From: Citrus sinensis
Lineage: Eukaryota > Streptophyta > Magnoliopsida > Sapindales > Rutaceae
Assembly (NCBI RefSeq): GCF_022201045.2
Contig: NC_068564.1
Span: forward strand, 3,906,001 to 3,970,000
Length of the DNA stretch: 64,000 bases
Direction of reading: 5' to 3'
The notes beneath the pieces were generated by a model. The model ran no database searches and was not told the origin of the DNA. It was given only the letters and a program-made list of their open reading frames with translations. Each line of letters opens with the position of its first letter. The first letter of the stretch is position 1. Below are positions 31,882 to 42,830 of this stretch, piece after piece. Both the position numbers and the translations under genes were made by a program.

Positions 31882-32806
31882 ACGTCACCATTCACCGACA
31901 ACCGGTGACTATATGACCTCATGAACTGGTACCAGTTGCATGATGGCTTTGAGTTTCTATTTTCTAACAACAAGATAAGCCAAAAACGATGGCCTATAAA
32001 TTTGGCAACTCATTATTTGTTACAAAATTTTAAAACAATTGTCTTTCTTTCTGGGTCGGCAATTTTCTTTCTTACTTATATCACTTTGATACGTCACATT
32101 AGATGATAACATCGAAAATTTCGCTGAAGAAATGATAGTTCCCATATGAATTGAATATACACAAATTTTACAATTGTTTTTTACCTAATTGATAGTTGTC
32201 TGATATGATTCAAGTGGGTAAGTATCTTGAATTGTAGACCCTCTGGCCTGCCTGATAGTGCTCAACACTCCAACTTAATTTCTTACGATGACGTCACTAG
32301 GGATGGCAAAATAACCCGGACCCGGCCTGGACCCGGACGAACCCGGATAATCCAGGCCGGGTTGAACCCGCACCGGAATATAAAAAAATCCGGGTCCGGA
32401 ATAAATTTTAATAACCCGGATATATCCGGGTCCGAGTCCGGGTTTAGGTTAACCCGGACATCCAGAACCCGAACCCGGATATTTAATTTTAATATTATTT
32501 TTTTAATTAATTTTATTGATTAATCTAAATGTGTTATTGTTTAGAAATGTATTAATTTTTTATTTTTAGAATTTTAGAAATTAATATTGATTCATTGATC
32601 CGGGTTCAAAACCTGGAATTCGGAAACCCAGATTTTTCCGGGTTGAACCCGGACCCGGACCCGGGTGAAAAAATCCGGGTTAAAATCCGGGTCCGGGAAA
32701 AGAAAATAGTATCCGGGTCCGGATTCGGAAAGGCTAAACCCGGACCTGGACCCGGATTTTGCCATCCCTAGACGTCACTAAGATGACTTATTCACAGGCA
32801 ACGTCA
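31882..32806. promoter_or_regulatory. Cluster of five ACGTCA (TGACGT) motifs upstream of the S3H-like gene
   Basis: ACGTCA occurs at 31882, 32091, 32291, 32772 and 32801; the one at 32289-32296 is a full TGACGTCA palindrome. TGACG is the core bound by TGA-class bZIP factors that mediate salicylic-acid responses, so a link with an SA-metabolising gene is plausible, but that is inference. The third and fourth sites flank a hAT MITE as its target duplication. Confidence 0.5.
32298..32770. mobile_element. hAT MITE, CCGGGT-rich family, copy 1 (473 bp)
   Basis: The termini TAGGGATGGCAAAAT are perfectly inverted over 15 bp, and the 8-bp target duplication GACGTCAC lies at 32290-32297 and 32771-32778. 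Both arms consist largely of ACCCGG/CCGGGT hexamers around an AT-rich centre. Amino-acid-like Arg/Thr repeats in its frames are artefacts. A relative is at 55097-55533. Confidence 0.9.
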
Positions 32807-32920
32807 TCCGGATCCGCATATGATTACGCAAAGCCTTACGTAAAATCTTCATTTGTCTTTTCATACGGCGGGTCACCAAGCTCGGCTGAAATGACGGGCA
32901 CAACTGCATATAAAAAAAAA

Positions 32921-34770
32921 GGATCCGTCTAAGTTACAACTGTTGTAACTTACGGCTCTTTTGTCTTTTCTTATTTTGTTATTGTAAAATTTCATTGAAC
33001 CCTTGTACTACTCTGTTTTATTTATATATATATTTTTTAAGTATTATGAAACTTTATGCTTACCTATATTATGAAAATTTAATTTATCTCTTTATATTCT
33101 TTTTTATTTATTATTTTTTTTGTAAGTGTCAAAAGAATTTTTGTTTGCAACCACGAAACATTAGTTATCATAACACACTAATATTAATAAAAAGACAAAA
33201 ATATACTTAAATTAGTAATAAAAAAAGTGCTTTTCTCTCTTAAAAATTACGGCATCTCATCTTCCATCACTCATCATCAAAATTTTTTTTAAGGATATTA
33301 CCATTCATCTTCTTTATAATATCATCTCATCATAAATACTACTTTCATGATAAAAGGATTAATAAAATAAAAAAAAAATCCCTTTGAATCCATCCCTCTC
33401 CACAATCAATTTCTCTTCAGCAACCTTTATCAACAATTAAAGCCACCATAAGACTCATTACATAGAGAGAGAGTGAGAGAGGGGAATAAGAAATGGGGAA
33501 AAAATGAAATGTTTACAATTTTATAGTGCGTTCACTAAATAGGAATCGAAATTAACTGAAATTAGAATGAGTTAGAATAAGAATAGATAGAATCGAAATG
33601 AAGAATTGAAATCAAAATAAATTATTTATATGAACTGTAAGAATCAAAGTTAGAATGAATTGTATTGCCCTTGATGTGTTTATTTTGTCTTAGAATCAAA
33701 ATCTTAGGGCCAGTTTGGTAATGCTGCAGCTTTTAAAATAATTACTGTTAGCTGTGCTGTAGAAATAATCAGCTGTGAAGAGAATTAGTTAAGTATTTGG
33801 TAAATTTTATTTTCAAAAGTACTGTAAATTTTGAAAGCAGTTATGGGTGTTTGGTAAATCTTATTATTAAACTGCTGTAAGAAAATAAATGACTAAAATA
33901 TACATAATATAGGATGAAATTTACTTATACATATAAAAATGCTGTAAGAAAATAAATTTACTTGCACGAGAGAAGTTTTGATAGAACACAAAATATGAAG
34001 AAATATAGTAAACGAAAGGTGTGCGTTAATTATAATAAAAAATTATTAAAATATTAATTTTATTTTCAATTTAAATAAGGATAATTTCGGGTTTAAGTAA
34101 TAATTGTAAGGATATTTATGAAATTATATTAAAGGATAAAATTGATTCTCAAAATCAGAATCTAAAAGTTACTCCTTCCCTGTTTTTCAAAATCAGCTGT
34201 AGGAGGAGCTGATTCTGGCAAAAGTGATTTTGATTTTTTTTACCAAACACCAAAATTAACTTTTAGATTTTTAAAATTACTTTTAACCCTCCCAAAAGCA
34301 ATCCCAAACAGGGCCTTAGTGAGTTAAACTGTAACAAATTATTATAAAATTATTAATTAATTTTTATCATAATTATTATTTTGTATTTTAGTTATTGTGA
34401 TTATTATTATTATTCAAAAATTAATTATTGATAATAATTATTGTTAATAATTTTTATTAACAATTTAACTAAAAATTATTGTTAATATATTAATTAATTA
34501 TAATATCTTTTATTGTTGTTAATAATAATAATAATAATCCATTTAAAAATTATAATTATAATTATAATAATAATCCATTTAATAATTATTATATTTTTTA
34601 ATTAAATAGAGGATATTTTCGGAATTTAAAAATTATAGGGGCCAAATTTGATACTTTAAAGATTTCAATGAAATAAAACAGAGTGTAAAGGCTTCAGTGA
34701 AATTTACAATAACAAAGCAAGAAAAGACAAAAGAGCCGTAAGTTACAAGGGCTGTAACTTAGGCGGATCC
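32921..34770. mobile_element. Non-autonomous long-TIR (Mutator-like) element
   Basis: Both ends start GGATCCG(T/C)CTAAGTTACA and stay similar as inverted repeats for about 100 bp, including GTAACTTACGGCTCTTTTG and TTGTTATTGTAAA. A-rich 9-11 bp sequences outside both ends (ATAAAAAAA-type) could be the target duplication. No transposase is visible; the inside is AT-rich, with a short GAGAGAGAG run near 33464. Long TIRs and 9-11 bp duplications are the basis of the Mutator assignment, which is tentative. It encloses a Harbinger-type MITE. Confidence 0.7.
33707..34315. mobile_element. PIF/Harbinger (Tourist)-type MITE nested in the long-TIR element
   Basis: The left end is GGGCCAGTTTGG and the inverted right end GGCCCTGTTTGG, 10 of 12 matching. 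Both sides carry the 3-bp duplication TTA (33704-33706 and 34316-34318), as expected for this superfamily. It is 609 bp long with no coding potential. Confidence 0.7.
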
Positions 34771-35543
34771 ATAAAAAAATCTTCATTTGTGCGGCTGATT
34801 ATATGTCACTGTCATGCTTTCTGTAATTAATTAAAATTCTTGTGGTTGATTTTGTTCAAGCGTCTAGAAAAGAAACTGGATGCGAAAAGATATTAGATAC
34901 TTGATACTCCATTAATAATTAATAATCTATGTATGTTCAAAACGTGGAATACTCATGAAAACTCTAGATAGCCAAATGGATATGCATTAAGGAATTGTGC
35001 AAGACAAATGTTTGAATCATGACTATTAGATTAGCGGTATAGCTGTACATGTATTCATCAACTCTAATTTATTAATTAAGACATTAATGTTAAAAGATGT
35101 TTCCTCAATCCCGTACTCAATCGTTGGATGGACAGGACACAAGCTGTGCGTCATTGACTTGCATGCAGGAATCTCTGTCACCAGTTCCTTTTCCTCGTGT
35201 GCTGCTCTGCTTCTGAAATGTCAAACTGTGACCGCTTCTAAGTTGTACTGCAGGTCCTCTGTTTCTTCAATTTCGCCTCTCAATTGCAGTATCCTTGCTA
35301 GGATAAGAATCTTGTTTTCTCAAGATATTGGAATCTTTCAATTGCCAGGTTATTGGCACCACCTGACCTGATGATTTATTGGATCTACCTTTACATTTCT
35401 TTCTGTATTGGCTACTTGGGACTGGCCTAATTATCATTGATCCCAATTGCGTTGTTCAAAATAAACAATAGGACATATTGCAAAAATCTCACTTTTATTT
35501 ATGAAATGAAAATATATAGTAAGTACAATACAACCAGTTTCTT
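34771..35543. other. 3' flank of WAKL gene A
   Basis: No gene is seen here. Segments near 35080-35130 and 35230-35440 resemble the DNA at 45590-45650 and 46980-47200, which is the 3' flank of the WAKL relic at 47285. The flank was therefore duplicated with the gene. Confidence 0.6.
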
Positions 35544-37419
35544 TCATCCCCACTTGTTTGAAAGTAAAGGGTGTGCATCTATAGAAAAAGCAGAACTACT
35601 GTTTAAAATTGACATTCCTATAGAAGATGAACCAGTTTCTAAAGAATGTCCACTTATGTCACCATCAACAAAATCAATCTCTTCGCAATTCTGCTGCAAA
35701 ATTGAAGCTCCAATTGATGTTTTTATCCCCCCTAATTCAAATGTCACTTCTTTCATCGTAGGTCTCATCTTCCCATTCAAGTTCAAGCATCTTTTTGCAA
35801 GAGTAGCAACAGTCATAATCTCTTCTTTCTTAGCTTCCTTAAGAACTCGAGCATCAAGGACTTCAAACAAACGGTTCTCGTTAATTGCTTGGAGAAAATA
35901 TCCCACTAAACTTCTATCTTCATTAGTGTTGATTGCGCGAATAGGTTTCTGTCCAGTTAAAATCTCAACAAGAACTACTCCAAAACTATAAACATCACTT
36001 TTTTCAGTAAATTGACCTGACTGAAAATACTCTGGATCTACGTATCCAAAAGTTCCTTGAACTTTTGTGGTCAAATGAGTTTGATCAACCATAACAGATC
36101 TTGAAGTTCCAAAATCTGAAATTTTGGCTCGATATTTATCATCCAAAAGTATGTTTGCAGACTTGATATCTCGATGATAAATAGGGATGGAAGCAGCTGA
36201 ATGCAAATAGAAAAGAGCACCTGAAACTTCTACAGCAATGCGTGAAAGCAATTCCCATTTGATTGGAAACTCCTCAATTTGGTTATGTATGTATTGGTAG
36301 AGAGTACCATTTGGAATAAATTCATAGACCAACAGAGGAACTTCTGTCTCCAAACAACATCCCAGTAACTTAACAATATTTCTATGATTGATTTGAGATA
36401 AAATTACCACTTCATTGATGAACCGCTCAACATTAGTCTCATCCACTAATTTGGATTTTTTGACTGCCACGATTCTACCATCTGTCAACATTCCTTTGTA
36501 TACAGTCCCTTGGCCTCCTTGACCCAGAATCCGATTGGCATTGTAGTTGTCAGTGGCCTTTTCTAGATCTTTTGAAGTAAACAATTTTGTTTTCTCAATG
36601 TTACTTTCGTTTGAAGACAGCTCTTGTTGCAGTAACAAACCACCATTTCTTTTGAAGAACTTTTGTTTGAGCTTGATTTCCCTTCTTCTTTTTACGAACT
36701 TGTACAGCCGCCATATTCCAACGAGTAGAAACAGAAGTCCAAGCCCACCACTGCAGCCTAATAAAATGTGTGTATCATTTTAATATTTTTCTTGGACGAA
36801 AGCATATATTTCATTGGTTAGAAAACATTACTGTGGATACAGGATACAGGACAAAAATGTAAATGCATACCTATAATAATGTACTTGACCAGAGCTTTTT
36901 TGGTGAAATATGGATGATAACCAGTGTTGCGGTAACAATAAGTTGAGTTTCTTGGGGACCTGGAATAACCGTAAGGACATTTGGAGCAGTTATTGCCACT
37001 TATACAGACCAAGGTACCTACAAAAGGTGAAAACCGGGAAGAAAAAATAATAAGTAAATCACGGCATTTAATTATTAGTTCTTTTTTTTTTTTTTACATT
37101 TTGAAATTTTTGAGTGTAGAGCGTTACAGAAAGAGAGAATATACATACACGCACAATGATTTTAGAATGTGAAAAATTAAACAAAGACGCCTGGATCCCA
37201 CTGTGCCCACTTTGTGTAAAAAATTTACAAAGAAGCAACGTCCTTGTTGCAGGATTCAGCAATTTAATTAATTAACGGGATCCCACAACAAAAGTTTTTA
37301 TATATTAATTATATATATAAATTCTTAGGTGCTGATATTTGCACAAAGACGCATAATTTTAGAGCACTGTAAATATGTGAAAAAGCTCGTTTACTGCATT
37401 GTAAAAGACACCGGAGAAG

Positions 37420-37422
<3 letters not shown>

Positions 37423-37517
<95 letters not shown>
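37423..37517. repeat. (AT)n(GT)n microsatellite in intron 1 of WAKL gene A
   Basis: About 34 bp of alternating AT is followed by about 60 bp of GT with a single interruption (TTTG). It lies inside intron 1 (37572-37018). Alternating purine-pyrimidine DNA of this kind can adopt left-handed or cruciform structure. Protein frames of His-Thr or Ile-Tyr through it are artefacts. Confidence 0.95.
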
Positions 37518-37518
<1 letters not shown>

Positions 37519-37683
37519 TTCACTCATTTGTATGTAATCCTAAGAATTTTTAGGAAATAGACCGATGTGTACCTGAGCAGAGTCCATCCAGTCGGAAAAA
37601 AACTTGGATCGCAACGACATATATAGCCAGAGCTTAATTTTATTGAACATCCATTCTCCCCATCACCACAAATAGTAGGATAT

Positions 37684-38017
37684 AGTAAGAAATCTGAAAA
37701 ATGATGTTTGGAAGCTGAGAAAATTTAAGAACTGAAAGCTTTTAGCTCACACGATTTTATTCATCTAAAAAACTAACTGATGAAACTGTACACAGAGTTG
37801 CTTATATACACAACTGATGTTCAGCTCAATTAGTTAACTAATTACAAAACTAATTCTAGCTAGCTATAACAACTTCAACTAATTATCACGTGAACAAGTG
37901 ATTACATAACCACTAGGTGCCAGCTGGCATGCCATGTCATCAACTCTTAATTGTAAGCTGGAGCTGCTGCTATCCTCTGCTTTATAGTCTATGCTACTGA
38001 TGTGTGCTTCCTTAACA
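37684..38017 (-). repeat. copia2 3' LTR
   Basis: On the minus strand it reads TGTTAAGGAAG...TTTCTTACT. It is preceded by a purine tract, CTTGAGAGGGGA. The end CT in place of CA is supported both by the target duplication and by the abutting PBS at the other LTR. Confidence 0.9.
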
Positions 38018-40931
38018 TCCCCTCTCAAGCTCAAAGGTCTACTGACAACATTGAGCTTGGATCTAAAGAAGCTGAATTTAGAAAAAGATAAGGGCTTAGT
38101 CAGAACATCAGCTACTTGTTCTTCAGTGGGAATGTATCTAACCTCCAATTCTTTTCCAAGCACTTTGTCTCTAACATAATGAACATCCAACTCTGTGTGC
38201 TTAGATTTTGAGTGAAACACAGGGTTGCGAGCTAGCTCCCCTGCACTTTGGTTATCACACCAAAGAACTGGAGTAGGTAGCTTAGCAATATTAAGTTCTG
38301 AAAATAAAGACTGCAACCAAGAAATTTCTGAGCATGCTGCTGACAGGGCTCGGTATTCTTGACTTTGCTACAATTGCTTGCTTTTTGGAAGACCATGAAA
38401 TCAGATTGTTACCCAAGTATATACAATAGGCTCCAATTGATTTTCTGTCGTCAAGATCACAAGCCCAGTCAGCATCTGTATAGCATGTTATTCCAATTTC
38501 CAGAGTTGCTTCCTTTCTAAGATAGAGACCATAGGTGATGGTTGACTGGAGATATCGAAGAACTCTTTTGCAGGCTAACCAGTGCTGAACAGTAGGAGAA
38601 CTGAGGTATTGACTGAGCTTATGAACTGAATAAGCTATATCAGGCCTGGTGAGAATTAGATATTATAATCCTCCAACTATGCTTCTGTATTGTGTTGGAT
38701 TTTCGAACTCCTGACCCAAAGGACCTCTGACATTTCTTTCTAGCTTCAAACCAGTACTAAGAGGAGTATCAGACCCTTTGCAATTCTCCATAGATGCTTT
38801 ACTCAGCAAGTCTTTAATATACTTTGTTTGAGATAGATGCATACCTTCATCAAAGTAATTAACTTCAACACCTAGGAAGTAAGCAACTAATCCCAGATCT
38901 TTCAAGGCAAAGGTCTGACTGAGTTTAACAATAAAATCCTCTAGTAAAGCAGAATCTGGTCCAGTGACTAGAATATCATCCACATAGATCAATACTATGA
39001 TTAAGCCCCTTGTATCATGTCTAATGAATAGAGATGTATCAGCCTTTGAATTAAGAAATTGCCAAGTACTTAGACAACCCTTCAATTTTTCATACCAGGC
39101 TTGTGGAGCTTGTTTTAGACCATAGAGAGCTTTATTGAGTTTGCAGATGTACCCTTCCTTAGTTACAAAGCCTTCTGGTTGTGTCATATATACATCCTCA
39201 AAAAGATCTCCATTAAGGAATGCATTATTTACATCAATTTGTCTGACTTTCCATCCTTTTATAACTGCCAAGCTGAGTATAACTCTAACTGTTGAGGACT
39301 TCACCACTGGACTGAAAGTTTCTGAATAATCTACTCCTGCTGTTTGGTGAAATCCCTTTGCAACCAATTTGGCTTTATACTTGCTAACAGTTCCATCTGT
39401 GTTATACTTTGTTCTGAATACCCACTTACAACCAACTAGCTTGTATGTTGAAGACATTGGCACAAGAGTCCAAGTGTTGTTGTGAATAAGGGCATCATAC
39501 TCAGTTTGCATTGCATCTTTCCATTTAGGATCTGATAATGCCTCAGGGACAGTGGATGGTTCTAAGCTGTTGTGAGTTGTTAGAAAGGTCTTTGGTTTGA
39601 AAATACCAGCTCTAGCTCTGGTTATCATATGATGGGTGGAAGTAGAAGGTTTAGGCTGAGATGTTTGTGTTGTGCAGGGTATTTGTGGTGCTGGTGACTG
39701 GGGTGCAGGTGAAGGCAAAGATGTAGAGGTCTGATTTGTGGGTGACTGAGATTGAGGTGTATTTGATGACAAAGAATGATTGACAGGGAATTGATCTACT
39801 GCAGTAGCTTCAAGACTGTTCGGATTGCTATTAGGAACTGACAGAGTAAACCTTTGAAAAAGATTATATTGAAAATCAGAGGAAGTGTGTTTAGAAGAGG
39901 AAGAAAAATTTGGATCTGAAATGTAAGGGAAAGTGGTTTCATCAAACAATATATGACTGGCAATATAAATTTTGCCTGATGAATGTAGACACTTATAGCC
40001 CTTATGTGAAGGACTATATCCTAAGAAGACACACTTTGAAGTATGGAAATGAAATTTATGGTTATTGTATTCTCTGAGAAAAGGAAAACAAGAACATCCA
40101 AATGTTCTTAGAAAGTTATAGTCTGGTTGGTGATGAAATATTGATTCATATGGAGTTTTCATTGCTAGAATAGGTGTTGGTAATCTGTTAATGAGATAGG
40201 CTGCTGTATGAAAGGAATCCCACCAGAATTTGATAGGTAATTTAGCTTGTGCAAGAAGAGTAAGACTTGATTCAGTGATGTGTCTGTGTTTCCTTTCTAC
40301 CAAACTATTTTGGTTGTGTATAAGGACAAGAGTGTCTAAATTCTATCCCCTCTTCTTGAAGATATTTGCTAAAGGATCTGAATTCCCCTCCCCAGTCAGA
40401 TTGAAGACATTTAATGGGTTGTTCTAATTGTTTTTCAACTTGAGCTTTGAAAATTTTGAACACATGAAGAGTTTCATCTTTGGTTTTCAGGGGAAATATC
40501 CAAGTGAATCTGGTAAAATCATCCATAAAGCTCACATAATATTTATAACCTTGTGTGGAAACCACTGGAGCTGGTCCCCATAAATCAATATGTAAAATGG
40601 CTAAAGGTTGTTTTGTTTTTGTTTCAGTTGCTGGAAAGTGTAATCTATGCATTTTCCCAAATTTACAAGCATCACATGAATCAAAATCTTTATTTCCATT
40701 GATAGGTTTGAAAGAGGAACAAGATTGTATTACATGGTTTAAGATCTTAGAGTTAGGATTACCTAGCCTCTGATGTAATACAGAAGTGCTTAAAAGACAC
40801 TTAGAGTTCATACAAGACTCTACTGCCACATTTTGCAAGCAGTGATTATTTGACTGACTGAGATTGACAGCTGATAGCATTGACAAAGGAACAAATGACT
40901 GAAAAGAAGACTCAATATTGGCAACATGACC
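37990..40931 (-). pseudogene. pol: copia2 integrase, reverse transcriptase and RNase H
   Basis: Integrase has the HQRLGNPN/CDACKFGKMHRL zinc region and LHIDLWGP, SDWGGEFRSF and VERKHRHI. A frame change near 40318 precedes the last of these. Reverse transcriptase runs to 38663 with KWVFRTKYNTDG, QIDVNNAFLNGDL, ALYGLKQAPQAWYEKL and catalytic YVDDILVTG. A stop after IVGGL (38661-38663) and further frame changes interrupt RNase H, whose end is WCDNQSAGELARNPVFHSK and ADVLTKPL (37879-38316). Confidence 0.88.
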
Positions 40932-42480
40932 TTAAAAGGAAGACTGAGCAGAAGTTTTATTTGAGGACACTAATAGCAATCTGTACAAGCCTTTTTCAGC
41001 CTTGCCCTGCAGTATGATCAAATTCTTCACCTTGTCCTTCACAAAACAAGATTTGTCAGTAAACTCAACTGTGATATTGTTGTCTTTGGTTAGCTGAGAA
41101 ATGCTTATAAGGTTCTTGGTTATTTGTGGAACTAACAGTATATTGTTTAGTTTAATCACAGTGGAATCAGTGCAATTGTGCAATCTTAGAACAGCTTTTC
41201 CAATATGTGTAATATTCAAGCCAGTATCATTACCAATAATGAGTTTAGATGTACCTGTAAATGATTCAGAAATCTGCATATTGTTCATGTCATTTGTGAG
41301 ATGGTGAGTGGCACCACTGTCAAGGTACCAATTTGTATCAGATGATCCTTCCATGTTTGCCAGATATGCAGATTTCGGATTCCTATTTGGAGGTGGTCTA
41401 TAAGCTCCTGAAGCAATAAATTCTTCCAGCTTCCAGCATACATTGGCTGTGTGACCTATTTTGAGACAAACTTGACATGTAGGCTTAGAAGGATTCCACT
41501 GAGATTTAGGATTTCCAGGTGTTTTGCCATTATTGACATCATTATTATTATTCCAGTTTCCTCCTCCTCCTCCTCCATAGTTTCCTCTGTAACCATTATT
41601 TCCAGCACTTCCAACAGCAAAACCAGATGATCCATAATTTCCTCTGTAACCACTATTTCCAGAATTTCCAGCATTGATGTAGCCTGTATTATATCCAAGA
41701 CTACCAAAACCTTTTCCTCCTGAGAAGTTTCCTCTCTTAGGTCCTCTATTTTGTGCAAAGTTAGCTTCTAAATTGTGTTTAACATCCATATTAGCAAGCA
41801 TATGAGTTTGTTGATCAATCCTAGCCTCTTGAGTTAACAGCATAGCATAAGCCTCATTAACATTCATTTTTCCAGTTCCTACTTGTCCAGTAATGTAAGT
41901 AGCAACAGAATTATAATCAGGACCTAGACCAGAGAGTACATGTAAAATCAAATCATCATTGCTTAATGCACTTCCTGCTGCAGCCATGTTATCAGCAATA
42001 GATTTCATTTTAATGAAGTATTCAGTCATTTTAAGATCATCCTTTCTAGTGGAATTCATCTCTCAAATGTAATAACCTAGACTTTGATTGAGATCCAAAT
42101 TGAGTTTCAACAGCTTTCCATACCTCCAATGAAGTCTCAAGATTAAACACCAAACTGATGATACCTTCACTCATGGATGAAAGAAGCCAACCGAGAAGTA
42201 TTTGATCTTGTGCTCTCCAGGTTGCAAATTCTGGATTCTCCACAGATCTAAGCTCATCATCATATCTCTAAGCAATATGAGAAGGAGGTGGAATGATTGA
42301 CTCATCGATAAATTTCTCAAGTCTATTTCCTCGCATTGAAGCAAGCACTTGAGATCTCCAGATCAAATAGTTTGATTGATCAAGCTTAACGGGAGTATTG
42401 AAAGTGAAATTGACGGTTGTTGAATGTGCAGCGGTATTATGAACTTGATTTAAGGAAGAAGCAAGATTCACAGATGCCAT
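40932..42480 (-). pseudogene. gag: copia2 Gag and protease region
   Basis: The ATG at 42480 starts MASVNLASSLNQ; a TAG follows SHIA near 42268 and a one-base frame change occurs near 42055. The Gag core (YFIKMKSIADNMAAAG, LTQEARI) leads to a Gly/Asn-rich stretch with repeated GYRGNYG and a zinc knuckle, CQVCLKIGHTANVC (C-X2-C-X4-H-X4-C). The protease motif DSGATHHL is intact. A TAA after AQSSF (40932-40934) ends the frame before the integrase. These lesions are absent from a typical single-frame copia polyprotein. Confidence 0.88.
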
Positions 42481-42483
42481 TGT

Positions 42484-42496
42484 GGCTCTGATACCA
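42484..42496 (-). promoter_or_regulatory. copia2 primer binding site (tRNA-iMet)
   Basis: TGGTATCAGAGCC on the minus strand, directly adjacent to the 5' LTR without a spacer. It matches the initiator-Met complement used by most plant copia elements. Confidence 0.9.
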
Positions 42497-42830
42497 AGTA
42501 AGAAATCTGAAAAATGATGTTTGGAAGCTGAGAAAATTTAAGAACTGAAAGCTTTTAGCTCACACGATTTTATTCATCTAAAAAACTAACTGATGAAACT
42601 GTACACAGAGTTGCTTATATACACAACTGATGCTCAGCTCAATTAGTTAACTAATTACAAAACTAATTCTAGCTAGCTATAACAACTTCAACTAATTATC
42701 ACGTGAACAAGTGATTACATAACCACCAGGTGCCAGCTGGCATGCCATGTCATCAACTCTTAATTGTAAGCTGGAGCTGCTGCTATCCTCTGCTTTACAG
42801 TCTATGCTACTGATGTGTGCTTCCTTAACA
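42497..42830 (-). repeat. copia2 5' LTR
   Basis: It is equal in length to the 3' LTR, with three differences (T/C near 37827/42640, T/C near 37912/42725 and T/C near 37984/42797). Confidence 0.92.

Larger units (their letters stand above)
37684..42830 (-). mobile_element. Ty1/copia element copia2 (5.15 kb) in WAKL gene A exon 1
   Basis: LTRs of 334 bp each (37684-38017, 42497-42830) differ at only three positions (0.9%), all transitions. The 5-bp duplication GATAT lies at 37679-37683 and 42831-42835. Removing the element and one copy of the duplication restores the receptor reading frame at the insertion point. A PBS complementary to initiator tRNA-Met abuts the 5' LTR. Despite its youth, gag-pol carries several stops and frameshifts, so this copy was probably already defective or mobilised in trans. 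Confidence 0.95.

Noticed and set aside
32227..32523. A 98-codon frame rich in Arg, Thr and Gly
   Set aside because: It reads through the CCGGGT hexamers of the hAT MITE and is a composition artefact.
37309..37553. His-Thr and Ile-Tyr repeat proteins
   Set aside because: They are translations of the AT/GT microsatellite in WAKL gene A intron 1.
37684..42830. The possibility that copia2 acts as a spliceable intron in WAKL gene A
   Set aside because: The insertion borders have no usable GT-AG pair at the join, and exon 1 also has a homopolymer frame change. Without RNA data there is no support.
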